DNA from: CAVQAH01 sp963784195
GTDB lineage: Bacteria > Acidobacteriota > Vicinamibacteria > Vicinamibacterales > 2-12-FULL-66-21
DNA length: 64,000 bases
Assembly: GCA_963784195.1 (NCBI GenBank)
Contig: CAWARA010000018.1
Location: forward strand, 1-64,000
Direction: 5' to 3'
This document shows, one piece after another, positions 17,776 to 29,082 of the stretch; position 1 is the stretch's first letter, and each line of letters begins with the position of its first letter. A program made the position numbers and the translations under genes. The notes beneath the pieces were generated by a model that ran no database searches, was not told the origin of the DNA, and saw only the letters and a program-made list of their open reading frames with translations.

Positions 17776-19596
17776 CTACTGGAGATTTGTCTGCGCGCGC
17801 ATGCGGCCATCGGTGGCGCGGAGGAAGAAGATTTCCCACTCGCGTCGAATGCGATCGATCTTCTGCACCTGCGCATTTCCAGGTGTGCGGCCCGCACCTA
17901 CGACGAACAAGAAGGCCTGCCTGTGGACTCGCGATGATTGCGCCGATGACGGGGTCCGCTGACCGTGAATGGCAATGATGTCCTCGATCAACACGTCTCG
18001 CCGCGTGCCGTTGAAACGGACGCCGACTCGCGGCGCATCGTCCTGATCGCGGTTGGGCGAGACATTGGTCGGATTCTCCACGTAGAAAAACGTCGGTACG
18101 CCAGATGCCGGCACGAGACCCATCGCGTACTGGTCCAGCAGGCTGTAGCGTTCGACGGCGGCGACCGTCTGAAACGACCCGCCTCCGAGATCCTCGATGT
18201 CGTTGCCTTCCATGACCGACGCGTCGGAATCGAAGAAGAAGCTCCAGTGCGCCTCGTCTCGTCCCAGCAGATCCGTCGATCGATTGCCGTTGCGATCCCT
18301 GAACTCGAAGAACGCCAGCCAGCGATGCCCGGCCTCCTGGCCGAGCACGCTCACGGTCGTGTTCTCGCCGAGGACCTTCTCCAGCGGATTGTCCGGGTAC
18401 TTGTTGATGTCGTCCATCACGACGAAGCTGCGCAGCTGGCCGGCGCTCCCGAAGTCGCGCGACGCATCGAAGAGCCCGATACCGAGACCGCTGATCTCGT
18501 TGGCCACGGTTGATTCGAACGCGAACGCGTCATCGATGAGGGGCGCGTCGGTCCAGATCACGAGCTGATCGTAATTGTCCGGGTGCGTCCGATAGAACTT
18601 GCGGGCGACTTCGACGGTGTCGAGTTGCGCACTGTCGGCGAATCGCTCACCCACCGCCGCGGCGCCGCCAGCGGTTGGCCCGTTTTCGCTCAGGTTGACC
18701 GGCATGAAATCACCGGTCCGTCCCGGCGAAACGCCGACGATGGCGTCGGTAAGCGCAAGATCGCCGAACTTCATTTCGATGGCGCCATCGGGCAGCAGTG
18801 TTGCCTGAAATGTCACGGTCCGGGTGGAATCGAAGCCGCGGACGCCGCACCAGGTCACGGTGTACTGATCCTGAGCGGCATTGGCGAAGACGCGCCCGCC
18901 GGTGCTGGGATCGAGGTCAGCCAGGAACGGTGCGACGCGTGGCGGACCGGTAAGCAGCCGCGCGACGTTGCGATCGGTGCTCGCGCGGTCCTCCTGCTCG
19001 AACGTGATGTTGCCGTCTGAATTGACGAACGCTGTCGTCTGGCCCCGGCCGTACATCGGGAAGCTGAACGGCACGTTCACCTGCCGGCTGTCATCGTCGG
19101 TCAGCGTGAGCCTCGAGCCGAGCGCACTGCGAAACGTGCCATCGATCCGCGTGACGTTGTAACCGCCGGACGCGTTGCGTGCGAAGCGCAGCCCCGTGTT
19201 ACGCAGATCGAACTCGTTGGGCGGTGCAATCAGATCGCCCTCGTCCTGCACGACGGCGATGTCGCCGATATCGACGGTGTCCCTGCCGATGGTCTCGGCG
19301 GCCCGCTCGCCCCGCAGCAGTACTTTCTGCCGATGGGTCCAGAGGGCGTCAAAGACTCGCCATCTCGGGTTGCGGTCGAGGACATTGCCCTTCTTGCGGA
19401 GTGCTGCTTCCGAAGGTCCTGGAGCCTGAAGGTCCGCGCCCGGCTCGGCGGAAGCGGACGCGCAAGGGTTCTGCGAGTTTCCGCCTCCCGGGTTCGGAGA
19501 CGGGTTGTCGCCGCCGTTGCCATTCGAACCGCCACAGGCGGCCAGCACGCAGGCGGCGACCACAGCCGGGAGGAGCGCACGAACCCTCGGCTCCAT
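17776..19596 (-). CDS. Secreted lipoprotein, putative inactive metalloprotease-like
   Basis: 606 residues. The signal peptide ends LAAC followed by a Gly/Asn/Pro-rich linker (lipobox Cys near residue 21). The middle (residues ~130-270) contains VPFSFPMYGRGQTTAFVNSD and TVTWCGVRGFDSTRTVTFQA, a nidogen-like beta sandwich often found on extracellular proteins. Residues ~420-500 contain GQEAGHRWLAFFEFRDRNG and YSLLDQYAMGLV. This resembles a zincin HExxHxxxxF helix in which the first His is Gln, so proteolysis looks unlikely. I do not know a named family. It forms a single unit bounded by the paired hairpins. Confidence 0.6.
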   Translation of the reverse strand: MEPRVRALLPAVVAACVLAACGGSNGNGGDNPSPNPGGGNSQNPCASASAEPGADLQAPGPSEAALRKKGNVLDRNPRWRVFDALWTHRQKVLLRGERAAETIGRDTVDIGDIAVVQDEGDLIAPPNEFDLRNTGLRFARNASGGYNVTRIDGTFRSALGSRLTLTDDDSRQVNVPFSFPMYGRGQTTAFVNSDGNITFEQEDRASTDRNVARLLTGPPRVAPFLADLDPSTGGRVFANAAQDQYTVTWCGVRGFDSTRTVTFQATLLPDGAIEMKFGDLALTDAIVGVSPGRTGDFMPVNLSENGPTAGGAAAVGERFADSAQLDTVEVARKFYRTHPDNYDQLVIWTDAPLIDDAFAFESTVANEISGLGIGLFDASRDFGSAGQLRSFVVMDDINKYPDNPLEKVLGENTTVSVLGQEAGHRWLAFFEFRDRNGNRSTDLLGRDEAHWSFFFDSDASVMEGNDIEDLGGGSFQTVAAVERYSLLDQYAMGLVPASGVPTFFYVENPTNVSPNRDQDDAPRVGVRFNGTRRDVLIEDIIAIHGQRTPSSAQSSRVHRQAFLFVVGAGRTPGNAQVQKIDRIRREWEIFFLRATDGRMRAQTNLQ

Positions 19597-19606
19597 GCGA
19601 CTTCTC

Positions 19607-20537
19607 CTACTTGACGTCTTTCAACTGCTCCAGGATCTTCTTCGCGTCAGGCGAGCTCGCGTGCGTCAGGCGGCGCCACGCTCACGAACTTCTCGAGTGC
19701 GGCCTTGGCCTCGGGCAGCTTCTTCGCCGCCACGTACGCGCGGCCGCGATAGTAGTGAATGTCTGCGCGATCGGGAAACTGCTTGCCGACGCTGTCGAGC
19801 AATCCGAGCGCCTCGTCGACTTTTCCGTCGTTGATCATCGTAATCGCACCGTTGATGATCGATGACGGGTCCTTGACCTGCGTCATGTCGACGGACTGGA
19901 GCATCGCCAGCCCCTCGGCCTTGTCGCCGCTCTCGAGCATCAGATCGCCGGTGATCAACTTCATTTCGACGTTGGTCGGTTCCTTCTCGAGCACCTTCTT
20001 CAGGTGTTCGATCGCTTTGGCGTTGTTCTTCTCGCCGATGTACGAGCTCGCGATGAAGCGGTTCAGCTGATGCACATCCGGGAACTTCGTCAGCAGATCC
20101 TCATAGACCTTCCGCGCCTCCGCGAACTTCTGCCCTTCCATCAGCGCCGCCGCGCGCTTCACTTCCGCCTGAATCTCGGCGTTCGGATCCACCTTGGCGA
20201 CGGCCTTCGCCATCTTGAGGTCAATCGACGGCGCGCGGCCGGAGTCGTCCAGCTCGATCGTCGTCTTGGCCCCCTCGAATCCTTCCTTGCTGAACTCAAG
20301 GTTCCACTGGCCGGGCGCGATGCCGTTCAAGGCCCACTCGCCCTTGTTGTTGGTCTTGGCCGTCATCGGCTGGAGCTCGCCGACCTTGTTTCCTTTGACT
20401 TGCACGTCAGCAAGCGGCTGCCCCTGCTCGTCGACGACTTTCCCAGAAATGCGGCCTTCCCCGCGAATCTGGGCTGCCGCAATCGAGGCAACACAAAGGC
20501 TCGCGACGATGATTGCGATGGATGTCAGTTTTCTCAT
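19607..20537 (-). CDS. Periplasmic TPR protein with carboxypeptidase-regulatory domain, frameshifted tail
   Basis: About 309 residues from ATG 20537 (signal peptide MRKLTSIAIIVASLCVASIA). Residues ~25-100 form a carboxypeptidase-regulatory domain (GKVVDEQGQPLADVQVKGN). The remainder is tetratricopeptide repeats (KFAEARKVYEDLLTKFPDVH, NAKAIEHLKKVLEKEPTNVE, PDRADIHYYRGRAYVAAKKL). Near 19652 one extra base interrupts the last repeat; the next frame continues DAKKILEQLKDVK to a stop at 19607. It is probably a periplasmic assembly or scaffold protein. Without the frameshift it would end five residues before a natural-looking TPR helix. Confidence 0.8.
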
Positions 20538-20957
20538 GGCGTCTTGGTTCTCAGAAGTAACACAGGGCGCGCGGCAGGCACGCCAGAACGAAACCATAAG
20601 TTTAGCGGATTTGCGCTGACAACGATCGGAACGGTCCGGCTACAAGCGGGACATTAGGGCCGGATTTGCAGGGGGAAGGGAGGTTGTCTGACGCTCGTTC
20701 ACAGTGCGGAGCGCGACGCGATTGCGTCAGTTTGGCGCCTGAAAAAACACGCCGGCCGCCTCCTCCAAAGCGACCGGCGCGTGCGGGTGTACACCCGCTT
20801 GCCGAAAGCACGCACAGATTCCGGCGAGACGAAAACGCTAGGACTCGAGTACCAGGACTTGCAAAAAAATCAGAATGCAGGAACCCCGGACGCGCGGGCG
20901 TCCGGCAGGTCGAAGGCGCGGCGGAATGCTTCCGAAGGAAGAGCAGATGCGAAGGGA
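20538..20957. other. Intergenic region with strong palindromes
   Basis: No gene seen in 420 bp. It contains a degenerate GTCCGGCTACAAGC hairpin near 20636 and an inverted repeat around 20751-20780 (CGCCGGCCGC...GCGACCGGCG). A perfect 16-bp palindrome, GCGGGTGTACACCCGC, lies at 20783-20798. An A-rich run at 20863-20871 follows. The region lies between two minus-strand genes, so the promoter of the TPR gene and a terminator for the regulator below both belong here. Confidence 0.4.
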
Positions 20958-21233
20958 CTACTTGGCGAAGCGGTCGAAAATATCGACCAGCTCGGAGAGC
21001 CGCTTGGACTTCTCCGGTTCCCCTTTGGCTACCCCGTCCGGGACGCATTTCTCGACGTGAAACCGCAGAACCGCCAGACTGATTCGGTTCAGTGCCGCTT
21101 CGGCGGCCGCCAGTTGCTGAAGGATGTCTACGCAGAGCCGAGGCTCCTGCACCATCCGGCGGATTCCACGGACCTGACCTTCGATCCTGTTGAGGCGTGT
21201 GACGAGGCTTTGCTGTTGTAACTCATCTAGCAT
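20958..21233 (-). CDS. CsoR/RcnR-type metal-sensing repressor
   Basis: 91 residues, all-helical DUF156 family. RLNRIEGQVRGIRRMVQE is the signature first helix. Cys34, His59 and Cys63 (PRLCVDILQQ, LRFHVEKC) form the Cys-His-Cys triad of copper-sensing CsoR proteins. Such repressors leave DNA when Cu(I) binds. No copper ATPase, chaperone or permease gene is near, so its target must be elsewhere or be its own promoter. Formaldehyde- or persulfide-sensing relatives share the fold. The His-containing triad favours copper. Confidence 0.8.
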   Translation of the reverse strand: MLDELQQQSLVTRLNRIEGQVRGIRRMVQEPRLCVDILQQLAAAEAALNRISLAVLRFHVEKCVPDGVAKGEPEKSKRLSELVDIFDRFAK

Positions 21234-21609
21234 GAAGTTCCCCCGAACGAACGAACCATGTCAGCGTTTTCGAATACGCCGCAGAGGTTCCCGCGTTTCG
21301 GGGGCGCGCAAAAAAACCTCGAAATCGCCCCTGGTCAGCTCCTGAAGGGTATCGCTCGCCCAGCCTGCTGCGCGGCGGCAAGGCTACGGTCCCACAAGCC
21401 TGACCGTTCGGAAGTGCAGATATTGCAATCGGCACGCCTTACCGCTGAGGACGAATTTGCACGGAAATGCCACGAAATGCGCTGAAATGCGATCGGAGCG
21501 CCTCGTAAACGTGATCGAGATCCGGCCCGCCGGATCCAAGGCTCCCGCCGAATCCAAAAAGCCGAAAACGTGACATTCCCTCCGATTGTCGATTGACTCC
21601 CGGTCAAAA
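21234..21609. other. Divergent intergenic region upstream of the TetR and CsoR genes
   Basis: No gene seen. A hairpin GATCCGGC-CC-GCCGGATC lies at 21519-21536. AT-richer DNA with poly-A runs around 21309-21316 and 21605-21610 probably includes the two divergent promoters. I could not place -10 and -35 boxes with confidence. Confidence 0.35.
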
Positions 21610-21627
21610 AATGAATGAACATTCATT
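21610..21627. promoter_or_regulatory. FadR-like operator overlapping the TetR gene start
   Basis: AATGAATG-AA-CATTCATT is an inverted repeat with 8-bp arms and a 2-bp centre. It matches the TGAATG-N-CATTCA pattern recognised by TetR-type fatty-acid regulators (FadR of Bacillus and relatives). It covers the 5' end of the regulator gene at the head of a beta-oxidation cluster, so it most likely mediates autoregulation relieved by acyl-CoA. Confidence 0.7.
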
Positions 21628-21628
21628 C

Positions 21629-22258
21629 ATGGCCGTCTCCGCTCCGCGCCGATCCTCTTCCCCCTCGCGAGCCGAACGCCCGGACAAGCGCGACGCGATC
21701 CTGCGCGCCGCGATCGACACGTTCGCGGCACGCGGCTTCTTCACGGCGCAGGTGGCAGATGTCGCGCGCGCCGCCGGTGTCGCCGCCGGGACCGTCTACC
21801 TGTATTTCCGCGGAAAAGACGATCTGCTGGTCTCGATCTTCGAGCGCACGATGAAGGAGGCGATTGCCGAAGGACGCGGCACGGTCGCCGGACTTGCCGA
21901 CCCCGCCGATCGCCTGCGGGAGATTGCGAAGCTGCACCTGGGCCGCCTGGGACGCGACCGGTCGCTGGCCATCGTGTTCCAAATCGAGCTCCGCCAGTCG
22001 ACGAAGTTCATGGAGCGATTCTCGGCGACGCAGCTTCGCGAGTACCTCGGCATCATCCGTGACGTCATCGCCGACGGGCAGGCGGCAGGAGCATTCAGAA
22101 CCGACATCAATCCCACGCTCGGCGCGAAGTTGTTCTTCGGGATGCTCGACGAGATGGCCACCAACTGGATTCTGAGCCGCCGCAAGTACTCGCTGGTTGC
22201 GGAAGCGGACGCGATTGTCGATCTGTTCGTCCGCGGCGTGCGGTCAGCCTCTGCGTGA
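21629..22258 (+). CDS. TetR-family regulator of fatty-acid degradation (FadR-like)
   Basis: About 209 residues. The N-terminal helix-turn-helix is clear: RDAILRAAIDTFAARGFFTA, then VADVARAAGVAAGTVYLYFR. The C-terminal half (FSATQLREYLGIIRDVIADG, LGAKLFFGMLDEMATNWILS) matches the acyl-CoA-binding FadR/TetR_C type. Possible starts are TTG 21593, ATG 21611 and ATG 21629. None has a ribosome site, and I take the last because the operator ends just before it. It is followed 19 bp later by fadN and heads the cluster, so it probably represses fadN-fadA-fadE until acyl-CoA binds. Confidence 0.85.
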   Translation: MAVSAPRRSSSPSRAERPDKRDAILRAAIDTFAARGFFTAQVADVARAAGVAAGTVYLYFRGKDDLLVSIFERTMKEAIAEGRGTVAGLADPADRLREIAKLHLGRLGRDRSLAIVFQIELRQSTKFMERFSATQLREYLGIIRDVIADGQAAGAFRTDINPTLGAKLFFGMLDEMATNWILSRRKYSLVAEADAIVDLFVRGVRSASA

Positions 22259-22277
22259 GCGAGGGGTGGACACATTC

Positions 22278-24561
22278 ATGCAGATTCGATCCGTTTCAGT
22301 GCTCGGCGCCGGCACCATGGGGGCGCAGATCGCCGCGCACTTCGCGAATGCAGGCGTACCGGTGCTGTTGCTCGACGTCACGCGCGATCAGGCGCGCGCT
22401 GGGTTCGAGAAGAGCCGGGCGCTGAAACCCGATCCACTGTTCACCGGGAGCACGCACACGCTGGTGCGCACCGGGGGCTTCGACGAGGATCTCCCCGCGA
22501 TCGCCGGCTCGGACTGGGTGATCGAAGCGATCGTGGAGCGTCTCGACATCAAGCGCGCGCTCCTCGCTCGCGTCGAGCAACACCGGGCTCCGCACGCGAT
22601 CGTCAGCTCCAACACATCGGGAATCCCGATTGCCTCCCTTTCGGAAGGCCGGTCGCCCCAGTTTCGCGCCGCGTTGGCTCGGCACGCACTTCTTCAACCC
22701 GCCCCGCTATCTGCATCTGCTCGAGCTGATTCCGACTCCTGACACGGATCCTGCGATCGTCGAGACCGTCAGGCAGTTCGCGGATCACCGGCTGGGCAAA
22801 GGCGTCGTCATTGCGAAAGACACGCCGAACTTCATCGCCAATCACCTCGGGCTCCATGGTGTGGTCCTGGCGTTTCGCGCGCTGGCCAGCGGCGAGTACA
22901 CGGTCGAAGAGATCGACGCCATCACGGGACCCGCGATCGGCCGCGCCAGGAGCGCGACGTTTCGCACGGTGGACATCGCCGGCATAGACGTGCTGGCGCA
23001 TGTGGCAAGAAACCTGGCCGAGCGACTCGACTCAGACGAGGCGAGACAGAAATTCGCGTTGCCGCCGTTCGTTGAAACGCTGGTCGAACGGGGCATGACC
23101 GGAGTGAAGGCCGGCCAGGGTTTCTACAAGAAAGATGCGTCCGGCGGGATTCTCGCGCTCGATCCGGTAACGCTGACGTTCCGAGACCCCCAGCCGGCGA
23201 AGTTTCCGTCCATCGACGCGGCCCGATCGATCGACGACGTCGGTGAACGGATTCGAACGCTGTTCAGCGGCAACGACAAAGTCGGGCGCTTCCTGCGCGC
23301 CACGCTCGCGCCAAACCTGCTCTACGCGGCCGAGGTCACGCCGTCCATCGCAAACTCCATAGACGACGTCGATCGGGCGATGCGCTGGGGATTCGCCTGG
23401 GAGCTCGGTCCATTCGAAACGTTCGACGCCATCGGCATCGACCGCGTCATCGAGGCGTGCGCTCCCGCGCGGATTCCGCCACTCCTCGAGGAGGCGCGAA
23501 CGAAAGGCGCTTTCAGGCCGTCAACCTCGACGAGGAGCACTCGCGTAGCGCCGGCTGCATCCGACCTGCAAGTCCTCCGCGCCGCCCGCGAACGCAGCAA
23601 GGTCGTCCGCGCCAACGCTGGCGCGAGCCTCGTCGATCTCGGCGATGGCGTCCTCGGTGTCGAGTTCCACTCGAAGATGAACGCGATTGGCGGCGACACG
23701 ATTCAGATGCTCCAGACGGGCGTCAAGGAAGCGGCGGAGAACTTCCGCGCGCTTGTCGTCGGCAACGAAGCCACGCACTTCTCCGCCGGCGCAAATCTGA
23801 TGCTCCTGCTGCTCGAGGCGCAGGAAGGCAACTGGGACGAAGTCGATCTGATGGTTCGGGCGTTTCAGAAGTCGACGATGTCGCTCAGGTACGCGCCCAT
23901 TCCGGTCGTCGTCGCGCCGGCCGGGCTCGCGATTGGCGGCGGCTGCGAGATCGTCCTGCACGCCGATCGCGTCCAGGCCGCGGCAGAGTCGTACATCGGC
24001 CTGGTCGAGGTAGGCGTCGGCCTGATTCCTGCGGGCGGTGGAACCAAGGAAATGCTGGCGCGGGCGATGGAAGGCGTGCCGGCTTCAGTCGATCCGCTTC
24101 CATACGTCCAATCCGTTTTCGAAACGATCGGATTTGCGAAGGTCGGAACGAGTGCTGTGGATGCCAGGCGCCTCGGATACCTGCGGGACGTCGACGGCAT
24201 CACCATGAACACGGAACGGCTCTTGTCGGATGCGAAAGCGCGCGCGATCGAGCGAGCCGGCGAATACGTGACGCCGGTTCCGCGGCAGACAATACGGGTC
24301 GGCGGGGAAGGCTTGCTGGCCGCGCTGAAGCTCGGAGTCCACCTGGCCTGGCGTGCCGGCCGGATCAGCGATCACGACGCCGTCATCGGCCGGAAGCTGG
24401 CGTGGATTCTCGCTGGCGGAAACAGTCCGCATCCGACGACGATGACCGAGCAGCAGCTGCTCGATCTCGAGCGTGAAGCGTTTCTCAGTCTGTGCGGCGA
24501 GCGAAAGACGCAGGAGCGCATCGCGCATACGCTCAAGACAGGGAAAACGTTGAGGAATTGA
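22278..24561 (+). CDS. fadN: 3-hydroxyacyl-CoA dehydrogenase / enoyl-CoA hydratase (FadN-type), frameshifted
   Basis: About 760 residues. The N-terminal Rossmann fold has VSVLGAGTMGAQIAAHFANA, then the catalytic segment GTHFFNPPRYLHLLELIPT and the 3HCDH C-terminal domain. From ~residue 430 a crotonase domain follows (FHSKMNAIGGDTIQMLQTGV, the oxyanion turn AGLAIGGGCEIVLHADRVQA, then GVGLIPAGGGTKEMLARA). The order dehydrogenase-then-hydratase is that of FadN/YusL rather than FadB. It performs the second and third steps of beta-oxidation. One apparent extra base near 22672 (after SPQFR) splits it. Promoter and operator lie at the TetR gene. Confidence 0.9.
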
Positions 24562-24563
24562 TC

Positions 24564-24605
24564 CGTGCCGTGGTCCGTGGTCCGTGGTTCGTGGTTCGTG
24601 ACTCG
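24564..24605. repeat. Heptamer array (TGGTTCG)
   Basis: Six contiguous 7-bp units CGTGCCG, TGGTCCG, TGGTCCG, TGGTTCG, TGGTTCG, TGACTCG follow the fadN stop codon. Their reverse complement is the ACGAACC unit seen at 13746-13770 and 58721-58748. A 9-bp hairpin, CGCGGAGCT-TC-AGCTCCGCG, follows at 24626-24645 and may be a terminator or attenuator between fadN and the hydrolase gene. Confidence 0.65.
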
Positions 24606-24655
24606 TCGAGGCGCTGCCCCAGCAGCGCGGAGCTTCAGCTCCGCGTCAGGTAAGC

Positions 24656-25436
24656 ATGTTCGATAAGGGTTCGGGTCCACCGTTGATCGTGATCCCCGGC
24701 GTGCAGGGACGCTGGGAGTGGATGCAGCCGGCACTGCTGAGGCTGGCCCGCCAGTGTCGGGTCATCTCGGTACTCGCTGACGGGTGACATCGGTGCGAAG
24801 TACGCGGCCGACGCCGAACAGAGCTTCGATTCGTACCTTCGACAGCTCGACGCGGTGTTCGACCGATCCGGCCTCCAGCAGAGTGCAATCTGCGGCGTGT
24901 CGTACGGAGGCTTCGTCGCGCTCAGGTACGCCGCGACGCGACCAGAGCGCGTCTCGGCACTGATCCTCGTCTCGGCGCCGGCTCCGGGCTGGCATCCCTC
25001 GGATGAGCAAGCGCAGTACCTCGCGAGGCCATGGCTCTCCGCGCCGGCCTTCGTGGTGACCTCACCGATGCGGGTTTGGCCGGAGATCAGCGCTGCGGTC
25101 CGGCCTTGGGGCTCGCGTTTGCGCTTCCTGCTGACGCACGGCGTGCGGGTCGCATTGGCGCCCATGATCCCCTCCGCGGTGGCGTCACGCGTGCGTCTCC
25201 AGCAGCAGCTGGACTTTCGCGCGGACTGCGATCGGGTCAGCGCGCCGACGCTCATTGTCACCGGCGACGAGGGTCTCGACTCTGTGGTGCCGGTGGAGGT
25301 GACGCAGCAGTACCGCGACCTCATTCCTGGATCGCGTTACGAGAAGATGAACCAGACGGGCCACATCGGGATGCTGACGCAGCCCGAACGGTTCGCAAAC
25401 ATCGTGTGCAGCTTCGTCCATGCCAATCATCACTGA
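24656..25436 (+). CDS. Alpha/beta hydrolase, frameshifted
   Basis: About 259 residues. The N-terminus reads MFDKGSGPPLIVIPGVQGRW. Near 24770 one extra base breaks the frame before LTGDIGAKYAADAEQSFDSY. The nucleophile elbow is GVSYGG (Ser in CGVSYGGFVALRYAATRP), the acid lies in LIVTGDEGLDSVV and the catalytic His in NQTGHIGM. It belongs to the broad lipase/esterase-like fold. The position between fadN and fadA and the overlap with the next hydrolase suggest a role in releasing or handling acyl groups, but the substrate is unknown. Confidence 0.75.
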
Positions 25437-26070
25437 CCTCGTGGGCCCTGCGGGCCGCCTCGAAGCGCTGCTCGACGAGCCATCGTCCGAGACCCCGGTT
25501 CGCGCGGCTGTCGTCTTCGCGCATCCGCACCCGCAATACGGCGGCACGATGCACACGAAGACGGTGTATCAGGGCGCGAAAGCCCTGACGCGGGTCGGCT
25601 GCACCGTGCTGCGTTTCAATTTCCGAGGCGTGGGCGCCAGCGAGGGTCAGTTCGATCGCGGCGAAGGCGAGATGGACGATTTCAGGGCGGCGCTGGACTA
25701 CATGTCCGCGCGATATCCCGGCGTTTCGCTCTGGGCGGCAGGTTTTTCATTCGGAGCGTGGGTGGCGCTCGAAACGGGAGCCGCCGACGACCGCGTCTCG
25801 GTCCTCATCGGCATTGCGCCGCCGGTCGTGACCTCGGTGTCTGGAATGAACTACACGTTCCCCAACACGCTCGCGAGCAGCAAACCGAAATTCTTCATCC
25901 AGGGCGAGGCAGACGAGGTCTGTCCGCTCGAAGGCATGTGGCGATTCTACGGTCAGCTTCCCGAACCGAAGGAGCTTGTCGTGATCGACGCAGCGGATCA
26001 CTTGTTCGAGGGAAAGACGGCTGAGGTCGGAGAAGCGCTCGAGGATCTCCTGGGCGACTTCACGGCCTGA
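25420..26070 (+). CDS. Alpha/beta hydrolase of the COG2945 type
   Basis: 216 residues. AAVVFAHPHPQYGGTMHTKT, LRFNFRGVGASEGQFDRGEG and the nucleophile elbow GFSFGAWVA are typical of small cytosolic alpha/beta hydrolases of the COG2945 group. The acid is in GEADEVCP and the catalytic His in DAADHLFEG. It overlaps the previous gene by 17 bp and precedes fadA by 19 bp, so all appear to be one transcript. The reaction is unknown; a thioesterase or general esterase role would fit the cluster. Confidence 0.8.
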   Translation: MPIITDLVGPAGRLEALLDEPSSETPVRAAVVFAHPHPQYGGTMHTKTVYQGAKALTRVGCTVLRFNFRGVGASEGQFDRGEGEMDDFRAALDYMSARYPGVSLWAAGFSFGAWVALETGAADDRVSVLIGIAPPVVTSVSGMNYTFPNTLASSKPKFFIQGEADEVCPLEGMWRFYGQLPEPKELVVIDAADHLFEGKTAEVGEALEDLLGDFTA

Positions 26071-26089
26071 GCCAGGAAGCGAGTCAACC

Positions 26090-27250
26090 ATGCGGGATGC
26101 AGTCATCGTTTCAGCCGTTCGAACAGCCGTCGGCAAAGCGCCGTCGGGCACCCTCAGATTCACGCGTCCGGACGAAATGGGTGCGGTCGTCATCGCCGAG
26201 GCGCTGAGACGGGCCGCAGGCGTCCAGCCCTCGGAAGTCGACGACGTGATCATGGGATGCGCGATGCCAGAGGCGGAACAGGGCCTCAACGTTGCGCGCA
26301 TCGCGAGCCTGCGCGCAGGCGTGCCGGTGTCGGCGTCGGCGGTCACCGTCAACCGTTTCTGCTCCTCGGGGCTCCAGTCGATCGCCTACGCCGCGGAGCG
26401 CATCATGGCCGGCTTCGCCGACACCATCGTCGCAGGCGGTACCGAGTCGATGAGCCTGGTGCCGATGGGCGGCCACAAGGTGGCGCCGAACCCAACGCTC
26501 GTCGACAACTATCCGGATGTCTATCTGAGCACCGGTCTGGTCGCGGAAAATCATGCGCGCGAGGCGGGCGTGTCTCGCGATGAGCAGGATGCCTTCGCAC
26601 TGCGCAGCCATCAGCGGGCGATCGCGGCCATCGACTCGGGACGCTTCAAGGACGAGATCGTGCCTTTGAGCGTCACGGCCGCCGGCAACGGCAATTCACC
26701 CGTCACGTTCGAGACCGACGAGGGACCGCGACGGGACACGTCCGCTGAAGCGCTCGCGAAGCTGAAGCCGGCGTTTCACGTCAAAGGCAGCGTCACCGCA
26801 GGGAACTCGTCGCAGACGAGCGACGGCGCTGCGGCGGTGGTCGTGATGTCTGCCGATCGCGCGAAGGCGCTCGGGCTGCAGCCGCTGGCGCGATTCGTCG
26901 GCTTTGCCACGGCTGGAGTCGAACCGGAGCGCTTCGGCATCGGTCCTGTGCCCGCTATCCGGAAGGCATTGTCGCGCGCGGGCCTGACGCTCGATCAGAT
27001 CGATGTGATCGAGCTCAACGAGGCGTTCGCCGCGCAAGCCATCGCCTGCCTGCGCGAGCTGCCGATCGATCCGGATCGGCTGAACGTCAACGGCGGCGCC
27101 ATCGCGCTCGGGCACCCGCTCGGCTGCACCGGCGCCAAGCTGACGGCGACGCTGCTGCACGAGATGCGCCGGCGCCGCGCGCGCTACGGCATGGTCACGA
27201 TGTGCGTCGGCGGCGGCATGGGCGCAGCGGGAATTTTCGAGGCCACTTAG
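26090..27250 (+). CDS. fadA: Acetyl-CoA C-acyltransferase (beta-ketothiolase)
   Basis: 386 residues, full length. The acyl-enzyme cysteine lies in VNRFCSSGLQSIAYAAERI near residue 88. The C-terminal catalytic motifs are NVNGGAIALGHPLGCTGAKL and MCVGGGMGAAGIFE. It cleaves 3-ketoacyl-CoA to acetyl-CoA in the last step of beta-oxidation. Its place between fadN and fadE reproduces the fadNAE order of Bacillus, here with two hydrolases inserted. AGGAAG upstream serves as ribosome site. Confidence 0.93.
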   Translation: MRDAVIVSAVRTAVGKAPSGTLRFTRPDEMGAVVIAEALRRAAGVQPSEVDDVIMGCAMPEAEQGLNVARIASLRAGVPVSASAVTVNRFCSSGLQSIAYAAERIMAGFADTIVAGGTESMSLVPMGGHKVAPNPTLVDNYPDVYLSTGLVAENHAREAGVSRDEQDAFALRSHQRAIAAIDSGRFKDEIVPLSVTAAGNGNSPVTFETDEGPRRDTSAEALAKLKPAFHVKGSVTAGNSSQTSDGAAAVVVMSADRAKALGLQPLARFVGFATAGVEPERFGIGPVPAIRKALSRAGLTLDQIDVIELNEAFAAQAIACLRELPIDPDRLNVNGGAIALGHPLGCTGAKLTATLLHEMRRRRARYGMVTMCVGGGMGAAGIFEAT

Positions 27251-27253
27251 ATG

Positions 27254-27288
27254 CCCGCCTTCGCCAAGGCTACGGCGCGGCAAGCCGA
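27254..27288 (-). repeat. CTTGCC...GCCTTGGCGAAGGC repeat, copy 1
   Basis: A 35-bp element containing the nested inverted repeat GCCTT-CGCC-AAGGC inside CGCC...GGCG. It lies between the fadA stop and the fadE ribosome site. Two further copies in the opposite orientation are at 30371-30405 and 44572-44606. Confidence 0.65.
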
Positions 27289-27311
27289 ACCCCGAGAACC
27301 AGGAGAAACCA

Positions 27312-29082
<1,771 letters not shown>

